DNA of 64,000 bases. Origin: Primorskyibacter flagellatus. Its GTDB lineage: Bacteria > Pseudomonadota > Alphaproteobacteria > Rhodobacterales > Rhodobacteraceae. Shown piece by piece: positions 23,277 through 32,879 of the stretch (the first letter of the stretch is position 1; each line of letters begins with the position of its first letter). The notes under the pieces are model-generated. The model had not been told where the DNA came from. It worked only from the letters and a program-made list of their open reading frames with translations, and did not search any database. The stretch lies in contig NZ_FWYD01000001.1 of NCBI RefSeq assembly GCF_900176485.1, positions 62,001 to 126,000 of the forward strand. Reading direction: 5' to 3'. The translations under genes and the position numbers were made by a program.

Positions 23277-24440
23277 ATGCGTGCCCCATATGCCTCCGAT
23301 CCGGCAAACAGCAAGGGACGGCTGTACCCGGAGGAGGAAAGTACTTTCCGGTCATGCTTTCAGCGTGATCGCGACAGGATCATTCATTCCAGCGCCTTTC
23401 GGCGTCTGAAACACAAGACACAGGTCTTTGTGGAGCATGAGGGTGATTTCTATCGCACCCGATTGACTCATTCCATCGAAGTGGCACAGGTCGCACGAAC
23501 CATTGCCGGTGTGCTCGGCCTGAACAGCGAGCTGACAGAGGCCGTGGCGCTGGCGCATGACCTTGGTCACACGCCGTTCGGCCATACCGGGGAAGAGGCG
23601 CTTGCCGATCTGATGCAGGAGTACGGCGGGTTCGACCATAACGCTCAGGCCATCCGCATCGTGACCGCGCTGGAACGGCATTATGCCGAATTCGACGGGT
23701 TGAACCTTAGCTGGGAAGCCCTTGAAGGCATTGCCAAACATAACGGTCCGGTTGCGTCGCTTGGCGCGGATGGCAAGCTGGTGGGAGAGATCCCATATGC
23801 GCTGGCAGCCTATAACCAGCGGCACGATCTGGAACTGCACACCCATGCCAGCGCCGAGGCCCAGGTTGCCGCGTTGGCAGACGATATCGCCTATAATAAC
23901 CACGACTTGCACGACGGTCTTCGTGCAGAACTTTTCTCGACCGACGAGTTGGCCGAGCTGCCAATCCTGCATGACTGTTTTGCGGCGGTGGATTGTAAAT
24001 ATCCCGGTCTCAACTATTATCGTCGTCGGCATGAGGCGCTGCGGCGATTTTTCGGAATTCTGGTCGAGGACGTGATCGGCGTTGCCAACGCCAATCTGGC
24101 AGAGTTGCAGCCGCAATCGGTGGATGACATTCGCGCGGCAGGACGGATGATGATCCGCTTCACGCCCGCTGTTTGGGCGGATCTCAAGGTGACGCGCGAA
24201 TTTCTGTTTCACCGCATGTACCGCGCGCCGGAAGTTGTGGAAATGCGCAAGCAGGTCACGCAGGTCGTGCGCGACCTTTTCCCGCTATTCATCTCGCGAC
24301 CGGACCTGCTGCCGAAACAGTGGCGCAAGGACGTGGCCGAGGCGCAAGACGAAACCACCTTGGCGCGGCTGGTATCGGACTATATTGCTGGAATGACCGA
24401 CCGATTTGCCCTTCAGGAGCATGAGCGATTGTTCTCCTGA
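23277..24440 (+). CDS. dgt: dNTP triphosphohydrolase (dGTPase-like)
   Basis: A 387-residue HD-domain enzyme that hydrolyses dNTPs to the nucleoside and triphosphate. Metal ligands and catalytic residues are visible: H65 in TRLTHSIEV, H94-D95 in AHDLGH, H98 and H103, and a downstream aspartate in ALADDIAYNNHD. The N-terminal RDRDRIIHSSAFRRLKHKTQV is characteristic. The length corresponds to the shorter dGTPase-like type 2 subfamily common in alphaproteobacteria, so substrate range may be broader than dGTP. It is divergent from erpA and upstream of an antiporter gene. Confidence 0.93.
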   Translation: MRAPYASDPANSKGRLYPEEESTFRSCFQRDRDRIIHSSAFRRLKHKTQVFVEHEGDFYRTRLTHSIEVAQVARTIAGVLGLNSELTEAVALAHDLGHTPFGHTGEEALADLMQEYGGFDHNAQAIRIVTALERHYAEFDGLNLSWEALEGIAKHNGPVASLGADGKLVGEIPYALAAYNQRHDLELHTHASAEAQVAALADDIAYNNHDLHDGLRAELFSTDELAELPILHDCFAAVDCKYPGLNYYRRRHEALRRFFGILVEDVIGVANANLAELQPQSVDDIRAAGRMMIRFTPAVWADLKVTREFLFHRMYRAPEVVEMRKQVTQVVRDLFPLFISRPDLLPKQWRKDVAEAQDETTLARLVSDYIAGMTDRFALQEHERLFS

Positions 24441-24544
24441 AAGTCTTTTGCTGCGTTTCAGTGGGCTTCTCGGCGGTGATAGGTAAATGCAAACAGCACC
24501 GTTTGCGGTCGATTTGATCGTTTTTCGGGTGAACGAAGGGACGA

Positions 24545-26398
24545 ATGATGGCGACACCCGCAGATGGCGCTTTGACGCCGGTGACGGCTTTTGCACTGGT
24601 CGGCGCGCTTGGTGTGGGCTCGCAATGGTTGGCCTGGAAGCTGCGGCTGCCGGCCATCGTTCTTATGCTGGCGGCAGGGCTGTTGATCGGGCCGGTGCTG
24701 GGTGTTTTCGATCCGGTGCGCGATATTGGCCCGCTGATGACGCCGATGATTTCCATTGCCGTGGCAATCATCCTGTTCGAAGGCGGCTTGACGCTGAATA
24801 TCCATTCGCTGGTCGGTGCCGCCGAAGGGGTGCGACGACTCGTGGTGCTGGGCGCTCCATTGGGTTGGCTGACTTCGACTCTGGCGCTGCATTACGTTGC
24901 GGGGCTGGGTTGGGGCAGTGCGGCGGTGTTCGGTGGTATCCTGATTGTCACCGGACCTACCGTCATCGCACCGCTTTTGCGCACGGCACGGCTACAACGT
25001 CGCCCCTCGGCGCTGCTGCAATGGGAGGCGATCGTCAACGACCCCGTGGGGGCCTTGGCCGCCGTGCTGGCATTCGAGGTTCTTGTCGTCACGCAAAGCG
25101 ATCTGGAGGCGGGTCATGCAATCTGGGAGCTGGTGCGCGGCATCGGGTTTGCAACGTTAATCGGTGTTGCCGCCGGTTGGGGCATTTCGCAAAGTTTCAA
25201 ACGTGGAAAAGTGCCGGAATACATGAAGGTGCCGGTGCTTTTTGCACTGCTTCTGGGCACATTCGCGCTGGCCGACACCATGTTGCACGAATCCGGGCTG
25301 CTGGCGGTGACGATCATGGGCATCTGGATCGCCAATGCCGATTTGCCATCCTATGCAGAGATGCGGCGGTTCAAGGAGCATGCCACCATTCTGCTCGTGT
25401 CGGGTGTGTTCATCCTCCTGGCCGCGAGCATGAACCTGGACACGCTTTCGGTGCTGACCTGGCGCGCGGGGCTTTTCGTTGTGGTCATCATCGTCCTGGC
25501 GCGGCCTGTTTCGGTCCTGTTGGCGCTGTCCTTCACCAAGGTGCCGTGGAAGGAACGTCTGCTGGTGGCGTTCACCGGGCCGCGCGGTGTTGTGTTGGTG
25601 GCCGTGGCGGGGCTGTTCGGCGAACGCATCACGGCGCTGGGGATGGAGGACGGTGCCATCATTGCGCCGCTTGCCTTTGTCATCGTGACGGCAACCGTGG
25701 TGCTGCACGGGTTCACGCTGGCACCGCTTGCACGGCTTCTGGGGCTGACGGCGGCAGGCCAGCCGGGCGTGGTGATCGTCGGCGGCTCGCCCTTTGCGAA
25801 GGCCATGGCAGAGGTGCTGGACAAGCTCGATGTGCCGGTGCTGATTTCGGATTACAATCTCGCACGACTGCGCGCCGCGCGAAACGCCGGCGTCAAGACG
25901 TTCTACGGCGACATTCTGTCGGAAACGGCGGAATTCGGTCTGGACCTGATCGGCTATGAAAAGGTTATCGCCGCGACCGATAATGATGCCTACAACACTT
26001 TGGTGGCCACCGACCTTGCGCCGGAATACGGTCGGGAGAACGTGTTCCAGCTGCGACGCGACAATCCTGAAACCGGCCGTCACAGCCTACCCTCGACGCT
26101 GGGGGGCAAACGCTTTGTCGGCGGGCTGACCTATGGGGAACTGCAACAGAAAATCCGCGAAGGTTGGCAACTGCGCAGCACGCGGCTGAGCGACGAATTC
26201 ACCATCGAAAACTTCCGCGACCGCAACCCCGACGGCATCCTTGTCGGCGAATTGCAGGACCGCAATGGCTTGCGGATTTTCGAGTTTAATCCCGATGAGG
26301 CACCCGAACCCAGCAAGGAAGCGCGGCTGATCCATCTTTCCCCGAAATCAGAGACGGCCTCGCGCCCCGCCGAGGATGAAGCCGCTGCGCAGGATTGA
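24545..26398 (+). CDS. Monovalent cation:proton antiporter with C-terminal RCK (TrkA-N) domain
   Basis: A 617-residue protein. Residues about 12-400 form 12-13 membrane helices of the CPA-type Na+(K+)/H+ antiporter fold, with the ion-site segment VNDPVGALAA near 160 and GPRGVVLVAVAG near 345. Residues about 415-540 form a TrkA-N/RCK nucleotide-binding domain (VVIVGGSPFAKAMAEVL), which would gate transport through NAD(H) or nucleotide binding. This fits bacterial K+/H+ or Na+/H+ exchangers of NhaP/CvrA type. The two adjacent ATGs leave the start ambiguous by one codon; AAGGGA precedes both. It is located between dgt and argS. Confidence 0.9.
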   Translation: MMATPADGALTPVTAFALVGALGVGSQWLAWKLRLPAIVLMLAAGLLIGPVLGVFDPVRDIGPLMTPMISIAVAIILFEGGLTLNIHSLVGAAEGVRRLVVLGAPLGWLTSTLALHYVAGLGWGSAAVFGGILIVTGPTVIAPLLRTARLQRRPSALLQWEAIVNDPVGALAAVLAFEVLVVTQSDLEAGHAIWELVRGIGFATLIGVAAGWGISQSFKRGKVPEYMKVPVLFALLLGTFALADTMLHESGLLAVTIMGIWIANADLPSYAEMRRFKEHATILLVSGVFILLAASMNLDTLSVLTWRAGLFVVVIIVLARPVSVLLALSFTKVPWKERLLVAFTGPRGVVLVAVAGLFGERITALGMEDGAIIAPLAFVIVTATVVLHGFTLAPLARLLGLTAAGQPGVVIVGGSPFAKAMAEVLDKLDVPVLISDYNLARLRAARNAGVKTFYGDILSETAEFGLDLIGYEKVIAATDNDAYNTLVATDLAPEYGRENVFQLRRDNPETGRHSLPSTLGGKRFVGGLTYGELQQKIREGWQLRSTRLSDEFTIENFRDRNPDGILVGELQDRNGLRIFEFNPDEAPEPSKEARLIHLSPKSETASRPAEDEAAAQD

Positions 26399-26450
26399 CC
26401 TCGGGAACAAAGATGCTAGACCCACGCCGCCCCGTTAAGGAAAGTACGGT

Positions 26451-28196
26451 ATGAACCTGTTTGCCGATATCCGCGCGCTTGTGAACGAAGCGCTTGCCTC
26501 GATGGCCGCCGAAGGCATGTTGCCCGAGGGGCTGGATCTTGCCAATGTCACGGTCGAGCCGCCCCGTGATCCGGCCCATGGTGACATGGCGACCAATGCC
26601 GCGATGGTGCTTGCCAAGCCGGCGCGTCTGAAGCCGCGCGATATTGCTGAAGCACTGGCCGCAAAGCTGACCGATGATCCGCGCATTGCCTCTGCCGAAG
26701 TGGCGGGGCCGGGCTTTCTGAATCTGCGGCTGGATGTATCGGTCTGGCAATCCGTGCCCAAGGCGGTGCTGACTGCCGGAACCGAATTCGGCCGGTCCCA
26801 GATGGGGCAGGGGCAAAAGGTCAATGTCGAATATGTCAGCGCCAACCCCACCGGTCCCTTGCATGTCGGCCACACGCGGGGCGCGGTCTTCGGGGATGCG
26901 CTTGCCAGCCTGCTGGCCTATTCCGGCCATGAGGTGACACGCGAATACTATGTCAACGATGGCGGGGCACAGGTCGATGTGCTGGCACGGTCAGTCTACC
27001 TGCGGTATCTCGAAGCGCATGGGCAGAAGGTCGAGTTTCCGGACGGCACCTATCCCGGTGACTATCTTGTTGACGTCGGCGAGGCGCTGAAGGCGAAGGT
27101 CGGCGATGCCTATATCGGCAAGGGCGAAGAGGTCTGGCTGTCGGAGATCCGCGAATTTTCGACCGAATCCATGATGAACCTGATCCGCGCCGATTTGAAA
27201 ATGCTGGGCGTCGAGATGGACAGTTTCTTCTCGGAGAAATCGCTCTACGGCACCGGGCTGATCGAGGCGGCGATTGCCGATCTGGACGCCAAGGGGCTGA
27301 TCTATCGCGGCACGCTGGAGCCGCCCAAGGGCAAGGTTCCCGAAGATTGGGAACCGCGCGAACAGACGCTGTTCCGGTCCACGGCGCATGGCGACGATGT
27401 TGATCGCCCGATCAAGAAATCGGATGGCGGCTGGACCTATTTCGCGCCCGACATCGCGTATCATTATAACAAGGTGACCAGAGGCTTCGACGCGCTTATC
27501 GACGTGTTCGGTGCCGACCATGGTGGCTATGTCAAGCGCATGAAGGCGGCGGTTTCGGCGCTGTCGGAAGGTCGTGTGCCGCTGGATGTGAAGCTGACGC
27601 AGTTGGTCAAGCTGTACAAGAACGGCAAGCCGTTCAAGATGTCGAAACGGGCAGGGACCTTTGTCACCTTGCGCGATGTGGTCGAGCAGGTCGGCCCGGA
27701 CGTGACCCGCTTTGTCATGCTGACGCGCAAGAATGACGCCACGCTGGATTTCGACTTTGCCAAGGTGTTGGAGCAAAGTCGCGAAAACCCGGTTTTCTAC
27801 GTTCAATACGCCCATGCGCGGATCTGTTCGGTGCTGCGCAAAGCGGTAGAGGCCGGAATTGCGGTCGATGATGCCACATTGGCGGAGGCCGACCTGTCCG
27901 GACTGACGCATGCGTCGGAACTGGCTGTTGCAAAGAAGTTGGCCGAATGGCCGCGTCTGGTGGAAATCGCGGCCCGCACGCACGAGCCGCACCGCGTGGC
28001 CTTTTACCTTTACGATCTGGCATCGGATCTGCATGCGCTGTGGAACCGTGGCAACGAAGAGCCGTCGCTGCGTTTTCTGCAAGATGACGATGCCGCCGCC
28101 AGCCAGTCGAAAATCGCGCTGGCGCGGGCCGTTACGGTTGTTATTTCCGCCGGTCTTGGTATCTTGGGCGTAGCACCGGCCGAAGAGATGCGATGA
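26451..28196 (+). CDS. argS: Arginyl-tRNA synthetase
   Basis: A 581-residue class I synthetase that charges tRNA-Arg. The HIGH signature appears as HVGH in [16 protein letters not shown] (about 133-148), and the KMSKS-like loop is FKMSKRAG. The N-terminal additional domain and the C-terminal DALR anticodon-binding domain ([15 protein letters not shown]) are complete. AAGGAAA precedes the ATG. The downstream order SPOR protein - nagZ - scpA - scpB on the same strand is a recognisable alphaproteobacterial cluster. Confidence 0.98.
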   Translation: MNLFADIRALVNEALASMAAEGMLPEGLDLANVTVEPPRDPAHGDMATNAAMVLAKPARLKPRDIAEALAAKLTDDPRIASAEVAGPGFLNLRLDVSVWQSVPKAVLTAGTEFGRSQMGQGQKVNVEYVSANPTGPLHVGHTRGAVFGDALASLLAYSGHEVTREYYVNDGGAQVDVLARSVYLRYLEAHGQKVEFPDGTYPGDYLVDVGEALKAKVGDAYIGKGEEVWLSEIREFSTESMMNLIRADLKMLGVEMDSFFSEKSLYGTGLIEAAIADLDAKGLIYRGTLEPPKGKVPEDWEPREQTLFRSTAHGDDVDRPIKKSDGGWTYFAPDIAYHYNKVTRGFDALIDVFGADHGGYVKRMKAAVSALSEGRVPLDVKLTQLVKLYKNGKPFKMSKRAGTFVTLRDVVEQVGPDVTRFVMLTRKNDATLDFDFAKVLEQSRENPVFYVQYAHARICSVLRKAVEAGIAVDDATLAEADLSGLTHASELAVAKKLAEWPRLVEIAARTHEPHRVAFYLYDLASDLHALWNRGNEEPSLRFLQDDDAAASQSKIALARAVTVVISAGLGILGVAPAEEMR

Positions 28197-28273
28197 CAAA
28201 ATCGCGCCATGGCCGGGTGAGGCAGTGCAAGTAACCCGCGGATCGCGCCAGCATCCGTGGCAGAGAGGCAGAC

Positions 28274-29203
28274 ATGGCGGAAATGCAGATGACCGGGCAC
28301 GGCAACGGGCCCACGTCAGCCCATGGTTTTACAACGATGGCCAATTGGGCCGGCGCGGCAGTGTCGATGGCACTTCTGGTCGGCGTTGGGGTATGGGGCT
28401 ACAAACTGATCATGCGCGACGTGAGCGGCGTGCCTGTGGTGCGCGCGGCCGAAGGGCCCATGCGTGTGGCACCGGACAATCCCGGCGGCAGTTCTGCGGC
28501 GCATCAGGGGTTGGCCGTCAATCAGATTGCCGGGACAGGCACCTCCGCTCCGCCGCCGGATCAACTGACGCTTGCGCCACGACCGCTTGATCTGGCGCAG
28601 GAGGACGCCCCGCAACCGATGCTGTCTGCCAGGGCAGACCGCGCGTCCGACCGTGACATGAACGCCCGGTTGCAGCTTGCAGAGGACAGCACCGCCGCGC
28701 CCGGTTCCGACTCCGCGATCCAGTCGCTGGCAGATCAGATTGCGGCGGATGCCGCAGCCAAACTCAACGCTGGTGCGGATGGCGGAGGCGCTGCGTTGGA
28801 GGTAGAAGAGGCTGCCGCCGCGCCGCGTTTCCCGGGATCCCTGACGCGTTCGCTTCGTCCACGCCTGCGGCCTCAGGACCTTCGGGCAGTGTCATTGGCG
28901 GCGGTGCCTGTCAGCCAGACGGTGACAGAGCTTTCGCCCGAAACCATCGCGACCGGAACACCTGTCGTGCAGCTTGGTGCCTTTGACAGCGCAGAGATTG
29001 CCCGCGCCGAGTGGGACCGGCTGAGCGGCCGGTTCAGCGATTTTCTGGAAGACAAATCACGGGTTGTTCAGAAAGCAAACTCGGGCGGGCGGACGTTCTA
29101 CCGGCTGCGTGCGCATGGGTTCGTCGACATAAACGACGCGCGCAGGTTATGTGCTGCGTTGCAGGCCGGGAGAGCCGAGTGCATTCCGGTAACAACGCGC
29201 TGA
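28274..29203 (+). CDS. SPOR-domain inner-membrane protein
   Basis: A 309-residue bitopic protein. One membrane helix lies at about 25-45 (WAGAAVSMALLVGVGVWGY). A long disordered linker, rich in Ala, Pro, Asp and Gly, occupies about 55-215. A C-terminal SPOR domain covers about 232-309 (VVQLGAFDSAEIARAEWDRL). SPOR domains bind denuded peptidoglycan glycan strands at septa, so a role in division or wall remodelling is likely. GAGAGGCAG precedes the ATG. The last 25 bases overlap the nagZ start, which acts on recycled peptidoglycan. Confidence 0.9.
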   Translation: MAEMQMTGHGNGPTSAHGFTTMANWAGAAVSMALLVGVGVWGYKLIMRDVSGVPVVRAAEGPMRVAPDNPGGSSAAHQGLAVNQIAGTGTSAPPPDQLTLAPRPLDLAQEDAPQPMLSARADRASDRDMNARLQLAEDSTAAPGSDSAIQSLADQIAADAAAKLNAGADGGGAALEVEEAAAAPRFPGSLTRSLRPRLRPQDLRAVSLAAVPVSQTVTELSPETIATGTPVVQLGAFDSAEIARAEWDRLSGRFSDFLEDKSRVVQKANSGGRTFYRLRAHGFVDINDARRLCAALQAGRAECIPVTTR

Positions 29204-30213
29204 GGCCCGTACCGACGGGCAAGGGGGCGGCCATCTTGGGCTGCGCCGGGACAGTCTTGCAGGCTGAAGAGCGTCGTTTTTTTGCGCAAGCCGATCCGTT
29301 CGGATTTATCCTGTTTTCCCGAAACCTAGAGACGCCGGATCAAGTCCGGCGTTTGTGCCGCGATCTTCGAGAGGTCGTCGGCCGGGACGCACCGATCCTG
29401 ATTGATCAGGAAGGCGGGCGTGTACAACGACTGCGCGCGCCACTGGCCCGCGACTGGACGCCACCGCTTGATTTTGCCGCTGTCGCCGGTCCCCGCGCGG
29501 CCGAGGCGATGCGCCTGCGCTATGCGATCATCGCGGCGGAACTGCGCGCGCTTGGCATCGACAGCAATTGCGCACCGATGATTGATATTGCCCGGCCGGA
29601 CACGCATGCGTTTCTACGCAACCGCTGCTACGGCGAGACCCTGAACACGGTGGTCACCCTCGGGCGCGCCGTGGCCGAGGGCACGCTGGCGGGCGGTTGC
29701 CTGCCGGTGGTCAAACACATCCCCGGCCACGGGCTGGCGCAGTTGGACAGCCATCTTGATCTTCCGCGCATCACCGCCGATCGCGCCACGCTTCAGGCGC
29801 AGGACTTTGCCGCGTTTCGCGCATTGCGCGACCTGCCGATGGGGATGACGGCCCATCTGGTCTATGAGGCCTATGACGAGGCACCTGCCACGATCTCGCC
29901 GTTGATGATGGCACTGATCCGTGGCGAGATCGGCTTTGGCGGGCTGATCATGACCGACGACATCTCGATGCAAGCGTTGTCTGGCAGCGTCGCAGACCGG
30001 GGGGCGGCGGCCCAAAAAGCAGGCTGCGATGTGATCCTGCATTGCAACGGTGAACTGGCGGAAATGCGGGCGCTGATGGGTGCGCTAACGCCGCTTGCCG
30101 GGCTGGCGAGGGATCGCGCAGTTGACGCGCTTGCCGCGCGGCCTGACGCCATGACGGTTGACATCGAAACGCTCAGCGTCAAGCTGGACGCGCTTCTTGA
30201 GGATGTCGCATAA
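29179..30213 (+). CDS. nagZ: Beta-N-acetylhexosaminidase NagZ
   Basis: A 344-residue GH3 enzyme that removes GlcNAc from anhydromuropeptides in the cytoplasm during wall recycling. The signature KHIPGHG is at 179-185 and MTDDISM at 258-264 carries the nucleophile aspartate. The start was set at a GTG preceded by GGGAGAG, inside the 3' end of the SPOR gene; no ATG gives a family-like N-terminus. A palindrome within the gene (29332-29352) encodes TPDQVRR without breaking the frame. The stop shares a base with the scpA start (TAATG). Confidence 0.95.
   Translation: MHSGNNALRPVPTGKGAAILGCAGTVLQAEERRFFAQADPFGFILFSRNLETPDQVRRLCRDLREVVGRDAPILIDQEGGRVQRLRAPLARDWTPPLDFAAVAGPRAAEAMRLRYAIIAAELRALGIDSNCAPMIDIARPDTHAFLRNRCYGETLNTVVTLGRAVAEGTLAGGCLPVVKHIPGHGLAQLDSHLDLPRITADRATLQAQDFAAFRALRDLPMGMTAHLVYEAYDEAPATISPLMMALIRGEIGFGGLIMTDDISMQALSGSVADRGAAAQKAGCDVILHCNGELAEMRALMGALTPLAGLARDRAVDALAARPDAMTVDIETLSVKLDALLEDVA
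29332..29352. repeat. Dispersed palindrome, copy 2, inside nagZ
   Basis: ACGCCGGA-TCAAG-TCCGGCGT is a perfect 8-bp inverted repeat with a five-base spacer lying within the nagZ reading frame. Its core CCGGA-TCAAG-TCCGG parallels the copy at 15267-15287 (CCGGA-TCAGG-TCCGG on the opposite strand). Confidence 0.5.
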
Positions 30214-31010
30214 TGGCGGAAGAGGATGTCGAAAACACGACCGCGCATCTGAGCGTTGCGGAACGGCTGGCGTCAGAGGCGCTGATCGTTGACGTGGACG
30301 GGTTTGAAGGCCCGCTTGATCTGTTACTGACGCTTAGCCGGACACAAAAGGTGGATCTGCGCAAGATCTCGGTGCTGGATCTGGCGCGGCAATATCTGTC
30401 CTTTGTGGACAAGGCCAAGGCGCTGCGGATCGAACTGGCCGCCGATTATCTGGTGATGGCGGCGTGGCTTGCGTTTTTGAAATCCCGGCTGCTATTGCCG
30501 CCCGATCCCACCGAAGAAGGCCCCTCGGGCGAGGAACTGGCCGCGCATCTGGCCTTTCAACTGGAGCGGTTGCAAGCCATGCGCGATGCCGCAGCGCGAT
30601 TGATGGCACGCGACCGTCTGGGGCGTGACATCTTCGTGCGCGGCCTGCCGGAAACCGTCGAACGCGTTCGCAAGGTGCATTACACGGCGACGCTTCTGGA
30701 CCTGATGCAGGGCTATGCGAGGATCCGGACGCGCGACGAGTTCCGGCCCTTTGTGATGGATCGTGACCATGTGTTCACGATGGAACAGGCATTGGAACGC
30801 ATGCGCGGCCTGATCGGTTTTGCCGGAACATGGACCGACATTTCCAGCTACATGCCTGATGGCTGGAGCGACGATCCCATCCGGCGGCGCTCGGCCACAG
30901 CGGCGACATTCGCTGCCTCGCTGGAACTGGCCAAGGAAGGCAAGGTCGAGATCCGCCAATCCGAAAGCTTTGCGCCTGTTCAGGTGCGACGAAGGGATCC
31001 GAGAGAATGA
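30213..31010 (+). CDS. scpA: Segregation and condensation protein A
   Basis: A 265-residue kleisin that bridges SMC heads and binds ScpB in the chromosome-condensing complex. The N-terminal FEGPLDLLLTLSRTQKVDLRKISVLDLARQYL-type region is the ScpA signature (about residues 28-65). The C-terminal winged-helix region ends in VQVRRRDPRE. The ATG overlaps the nagZ stop by one base and the stop overlaps scpB (ATGA), so the three are translated in series. Confidence 0.95.
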   Translation: MAEEDVENTTAHLSVAERLASEALIVDVDGFEGPLDLLLTLSRTQKVDLRKISVLDLARQYLSFVDKAKALRIELAADYLVMAAWLAFLKSRLLLPPDPTEEGPSGEELAAHLAFQLERLQAMRDAAARLMARDRLGRDIFVRGLPETVERVRKVHYTATLLDLMQGYARIRTRDEFRPFVMDRDHVFTMEQALERMRGLIGFAGTWTDISSYMPDGWSDDPIRRRSATAATFAASLELAKEGKVEIRQSESFAPVQVRRRDPRE

Positions 31011-31678
31011 ACAAAGAGGCCGAAGCGCCTGAAGAGGTAGAGAAAAGCCTTTTTGAAGCACCGCCAATTGCCGAACAGGAGCGAATGGTCGAAGCGATCC
31101 TTTTTGCCACGTCCGAACCCGTGACCGTGCGAGAGCTTGAGGCGCGCATGCCGCATGGGTGCGACCCCGCCGAAGCACTTGCGCATTTGCGCAAACGCTA
31201 CGAGGGGCGCGGCGTGCGGGTGGTGCGGGTGGGCGATGCCTGGGCGGTCCGCACGGCCCCGGACCTTGCGTTTCTGATGCAGAAGGAAACCGTCGAGACC
31301 CGCAAACTTTCACGTGCCGCGATCGAGACCCTGGCGATCATCTCGTACCACCAGCCTGTGACCCGTGCGGAAATCGAAGAAATCCGAGGCGTCTCCGTCA
31401 GTCGGGGGACTGTCGATCAACTGCTGGAGATGGAATGGATCCGGTTCGGGCGACGCAAGATGACGCCAGGCCGCCCAGTGACCTTCGTGGTCACACAGGA
31501 TTTTCTGGACCATTTCGGTTTGGAGTCTGCCCGCGATCTGCCGGGGCTGAAGGAATTGCGCTCTGCCGGGCTATTGGAAAACCGCCCGCCACCAAGCATG
31601 ATGCCGCAAACCGGCGAGGGCGATGTCGATGCCGAGGAAGAAACCGCCGAGGGCCAAAGCGAGTTGTTCGAAGATTAA
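31007..31678 (+). CDS. scpB: Segregation and condensation protein B
   Basis: A 223-residue protein with two winged-helix domains. It dimerises and binds ScpA in the SMC complex. Diagnostic sequences are EAILFATSEPVTVRELEARM at about 26-45 and AAIETLAIISYHQPVTRAEIEEIRGV at about 104-129. The acidic C-terminal tail is probably disordered. It overlaps scpA by four bases. In relatives I recall tatABC following scpB; here a short unrelated gene follows and then the strand changes. Confidence 0.95.
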   Translation: MNKEAEAPEEVEKSLFEAPPIAEQERMVEAILFATSEPVTVRELEARMPHGCDPAEALAHLRKRYEGRGVRVVRVGDAWAVRTAPDLAFLMQKETVETRKLSRAAIETLAIISYHQPVTRAEIEEIRGVSVSRGTVDQLLEMEWIRFGRRKMTPGRPVTFVVTQDFLDHFGLESARDLPGLKELRSAGLLENRPPPSMMPQTGEGDVDAEEETAEGQSELFED

Positions 31679-31747
31679 CCGCCTGCGTTATGCTAACAGA
31701 CTGGCAGGGTCGACACGCCGGCATTCGCAAACGAACAGGAGAGTGAC

Positions 31748-31963
31748 ATGAATGCAGACCCGATCTTGCAGACGATCTTTCGGATGGTGACGCGTCGGCT
31801 GATCGGGCGTGGTGTCAATGCGGGGATCGACAAGGCGGTGGGGCCGAAAGAACCACAGGAAAAATTGACGCCGGAAGAGCGAAAACAGCGTCGCAAAATG
31901 CGTCAGCAGACAAGACAGGCCAAGCAGGCGATGCGCGCAACCCGGAAAATCCGGCGGTTTTGA
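31748..31963 (+). CDS. Short basic hypothetical protein
   Basis: A 71-residue protein. An N-terminal half (DPILQTIFRMVTRRLIGRGVNAGIDKAVG) precedes a highly basic helical C-terminus (EERKQRRKMRQQTRQAKQAMRATRKIRRF). An AGGAGAG site lies six bases before the ATG, which supports expression. No signal peptide or recognised family. Basic helices could bind nucleic acid or membranes, but that is not established. It may be the last gene of the scp operon (69-base gap). Confidence 0.72.
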   Translation: MNADPILQTIFRMVTRRLIGRGVNAGIDKAVGPKEPQEKLTPEERKQRRKMRQQTRQAKQAMRATRKIRRF

Positions 31964-31982
31964 ACGACGTGGGATGCGAATA

Positions 31983-32006
31983 AGGGCGACGCCACGACGC
32001 CGCCCT
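31983..32006. terminator. Possible bidirectional terminator hairpin
   Basis: AGGGCG and CGCCCT form a 6-bp stem around a 12-base loop between convergent genes. The following T-content is modest (GTTGTATTG), so the assignment is tentative. Confidence 0.4.
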
Positions 32007-32037
32007 GTTGTATTGACAGGTCACAAGTCGCTCAGCT

Positions 32038-32700
32038 TCAGCGGACAACCGTAACAATGCGGCGGTTTTCCGGGTTCACCAGAACATATTGCTCGTTCAC
32101 GTTGATGTAGTCGTAGTCGCTCTCGGGCACAGAATAGAGTTCGACTTCCTGCGGGATACCCGCGCCAACGGCGACCTCACCGTTCAGATAGATAGGATCG
32201 ACCGGATTCTTCTGCACATAGGTCACGGTCGTTTCATCAAGCGTGGAGGCAGCGCCCGTCAGGCCGCCAAGCACGGCACCTGCGGCAACTGCCGCCGGAC
32301 CACCGACCAGCAGCGAGCCTGCTGCGGCACCCCAAGTTCCGCCCGCGGCGGCACCTACGGCCTTGTTGCCCTCTTCATGCTCGACAATGGCAACATCCAT
32401 GTCATCCTGGTTTTCGTAAATCACCACTGGCTCATTCTCGACTGGCGTTGTCAGATACGCCGAATAAGCCCATCCGGTGGTGCCATCATAGCTGACCTCG
32501 CACCAATCGCCACTGTCGAGGCATCCCTCGACCGTCACTTCGTCCTCGGCCGCAATGACCTCTTCGATCTGGAATTGCGGGCCGGGCCCTGCGCGCAGGT
32601 TCAGATCCGTGGTGGCGGTCGCGCTGAGAGCTGCGGCAACAGGGGCTGTGGCCAAGCCTGTCAGGGCGGTGGTTGCGAGTGCGAGTTTCATCGGTTTCAT
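32038..32700 (-). CDS. Exported SH3-domain / DUF1236 protein
   Basis: A 220-residue secreted protein. The signal peptide ends near APVAAA (about residue 23). A bacterial SH3 domain follows (about 26-85: TDLNLRAGPGPQFQIEEVI ... GWAYSAYL), then a Gly/Ala-rich stretch that resembles a glycine-zipper (VGAAAGGTWGAAAGSLLVGG, about 115-150). The C-terminal 60 residues carry the DUF1236-like ending YVLVNPENRRIVTVV. It is probably periplasmic or outer-membrane associated, perhaps wall-binding. AGGAGAG precedes the chosen ATG; the longer frame would disrupt the signal peptide. Confidence 0.85.
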   Translation of the reverse strand: MKPMKLALATTALTGLATAPVAAALSATATTDLNLRAGPGPQFQIEEVIAAEDEVTVEGCLDSGDWCEVSYDGTTGWAYSAYLTTPVENEPVVIYENQDDMDVAIVEHEEGNKAVGAAAGGTWGAAAGSLLVGGPAAVAAGAVLGGLTGAASTLDETTVTYVQKNPVDPIYLNGEVAVGAGIPQEVELYSVPESDYDYINVNEQYVLVNPENRRIVTVVR

Positions 32701-32879
32701 TTTGGTCTCTCCTACTTTGGATCGTCCGAAAAGGGCATTGCCTTCTCGACGACCCAATGACGAGGAGCCGCTCGGTGTTCCTGAAGAATTCCGACATCTT
32801 TTTCGCAGCAGCAGGTTCTTGCTGAGACGCCCTTCAAATGGCAAAGCTTCGCCGTATGGGTGGGCCGTCCGGAACCTGC

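Noticed and set aside
24487-25959. Long plus-strand frame overlapping the antiporter gene in another frame
   Set aside because: Gly/Arg/His/Cys-rich translation without domains; the antiporter frame has clear family motifs.
26991-28199. Long antisense frame (about 402 codons) opposite argS
   Set aside because: It is a high-GC shadow of argS, with no ribosome site, no family and unnatural composition.
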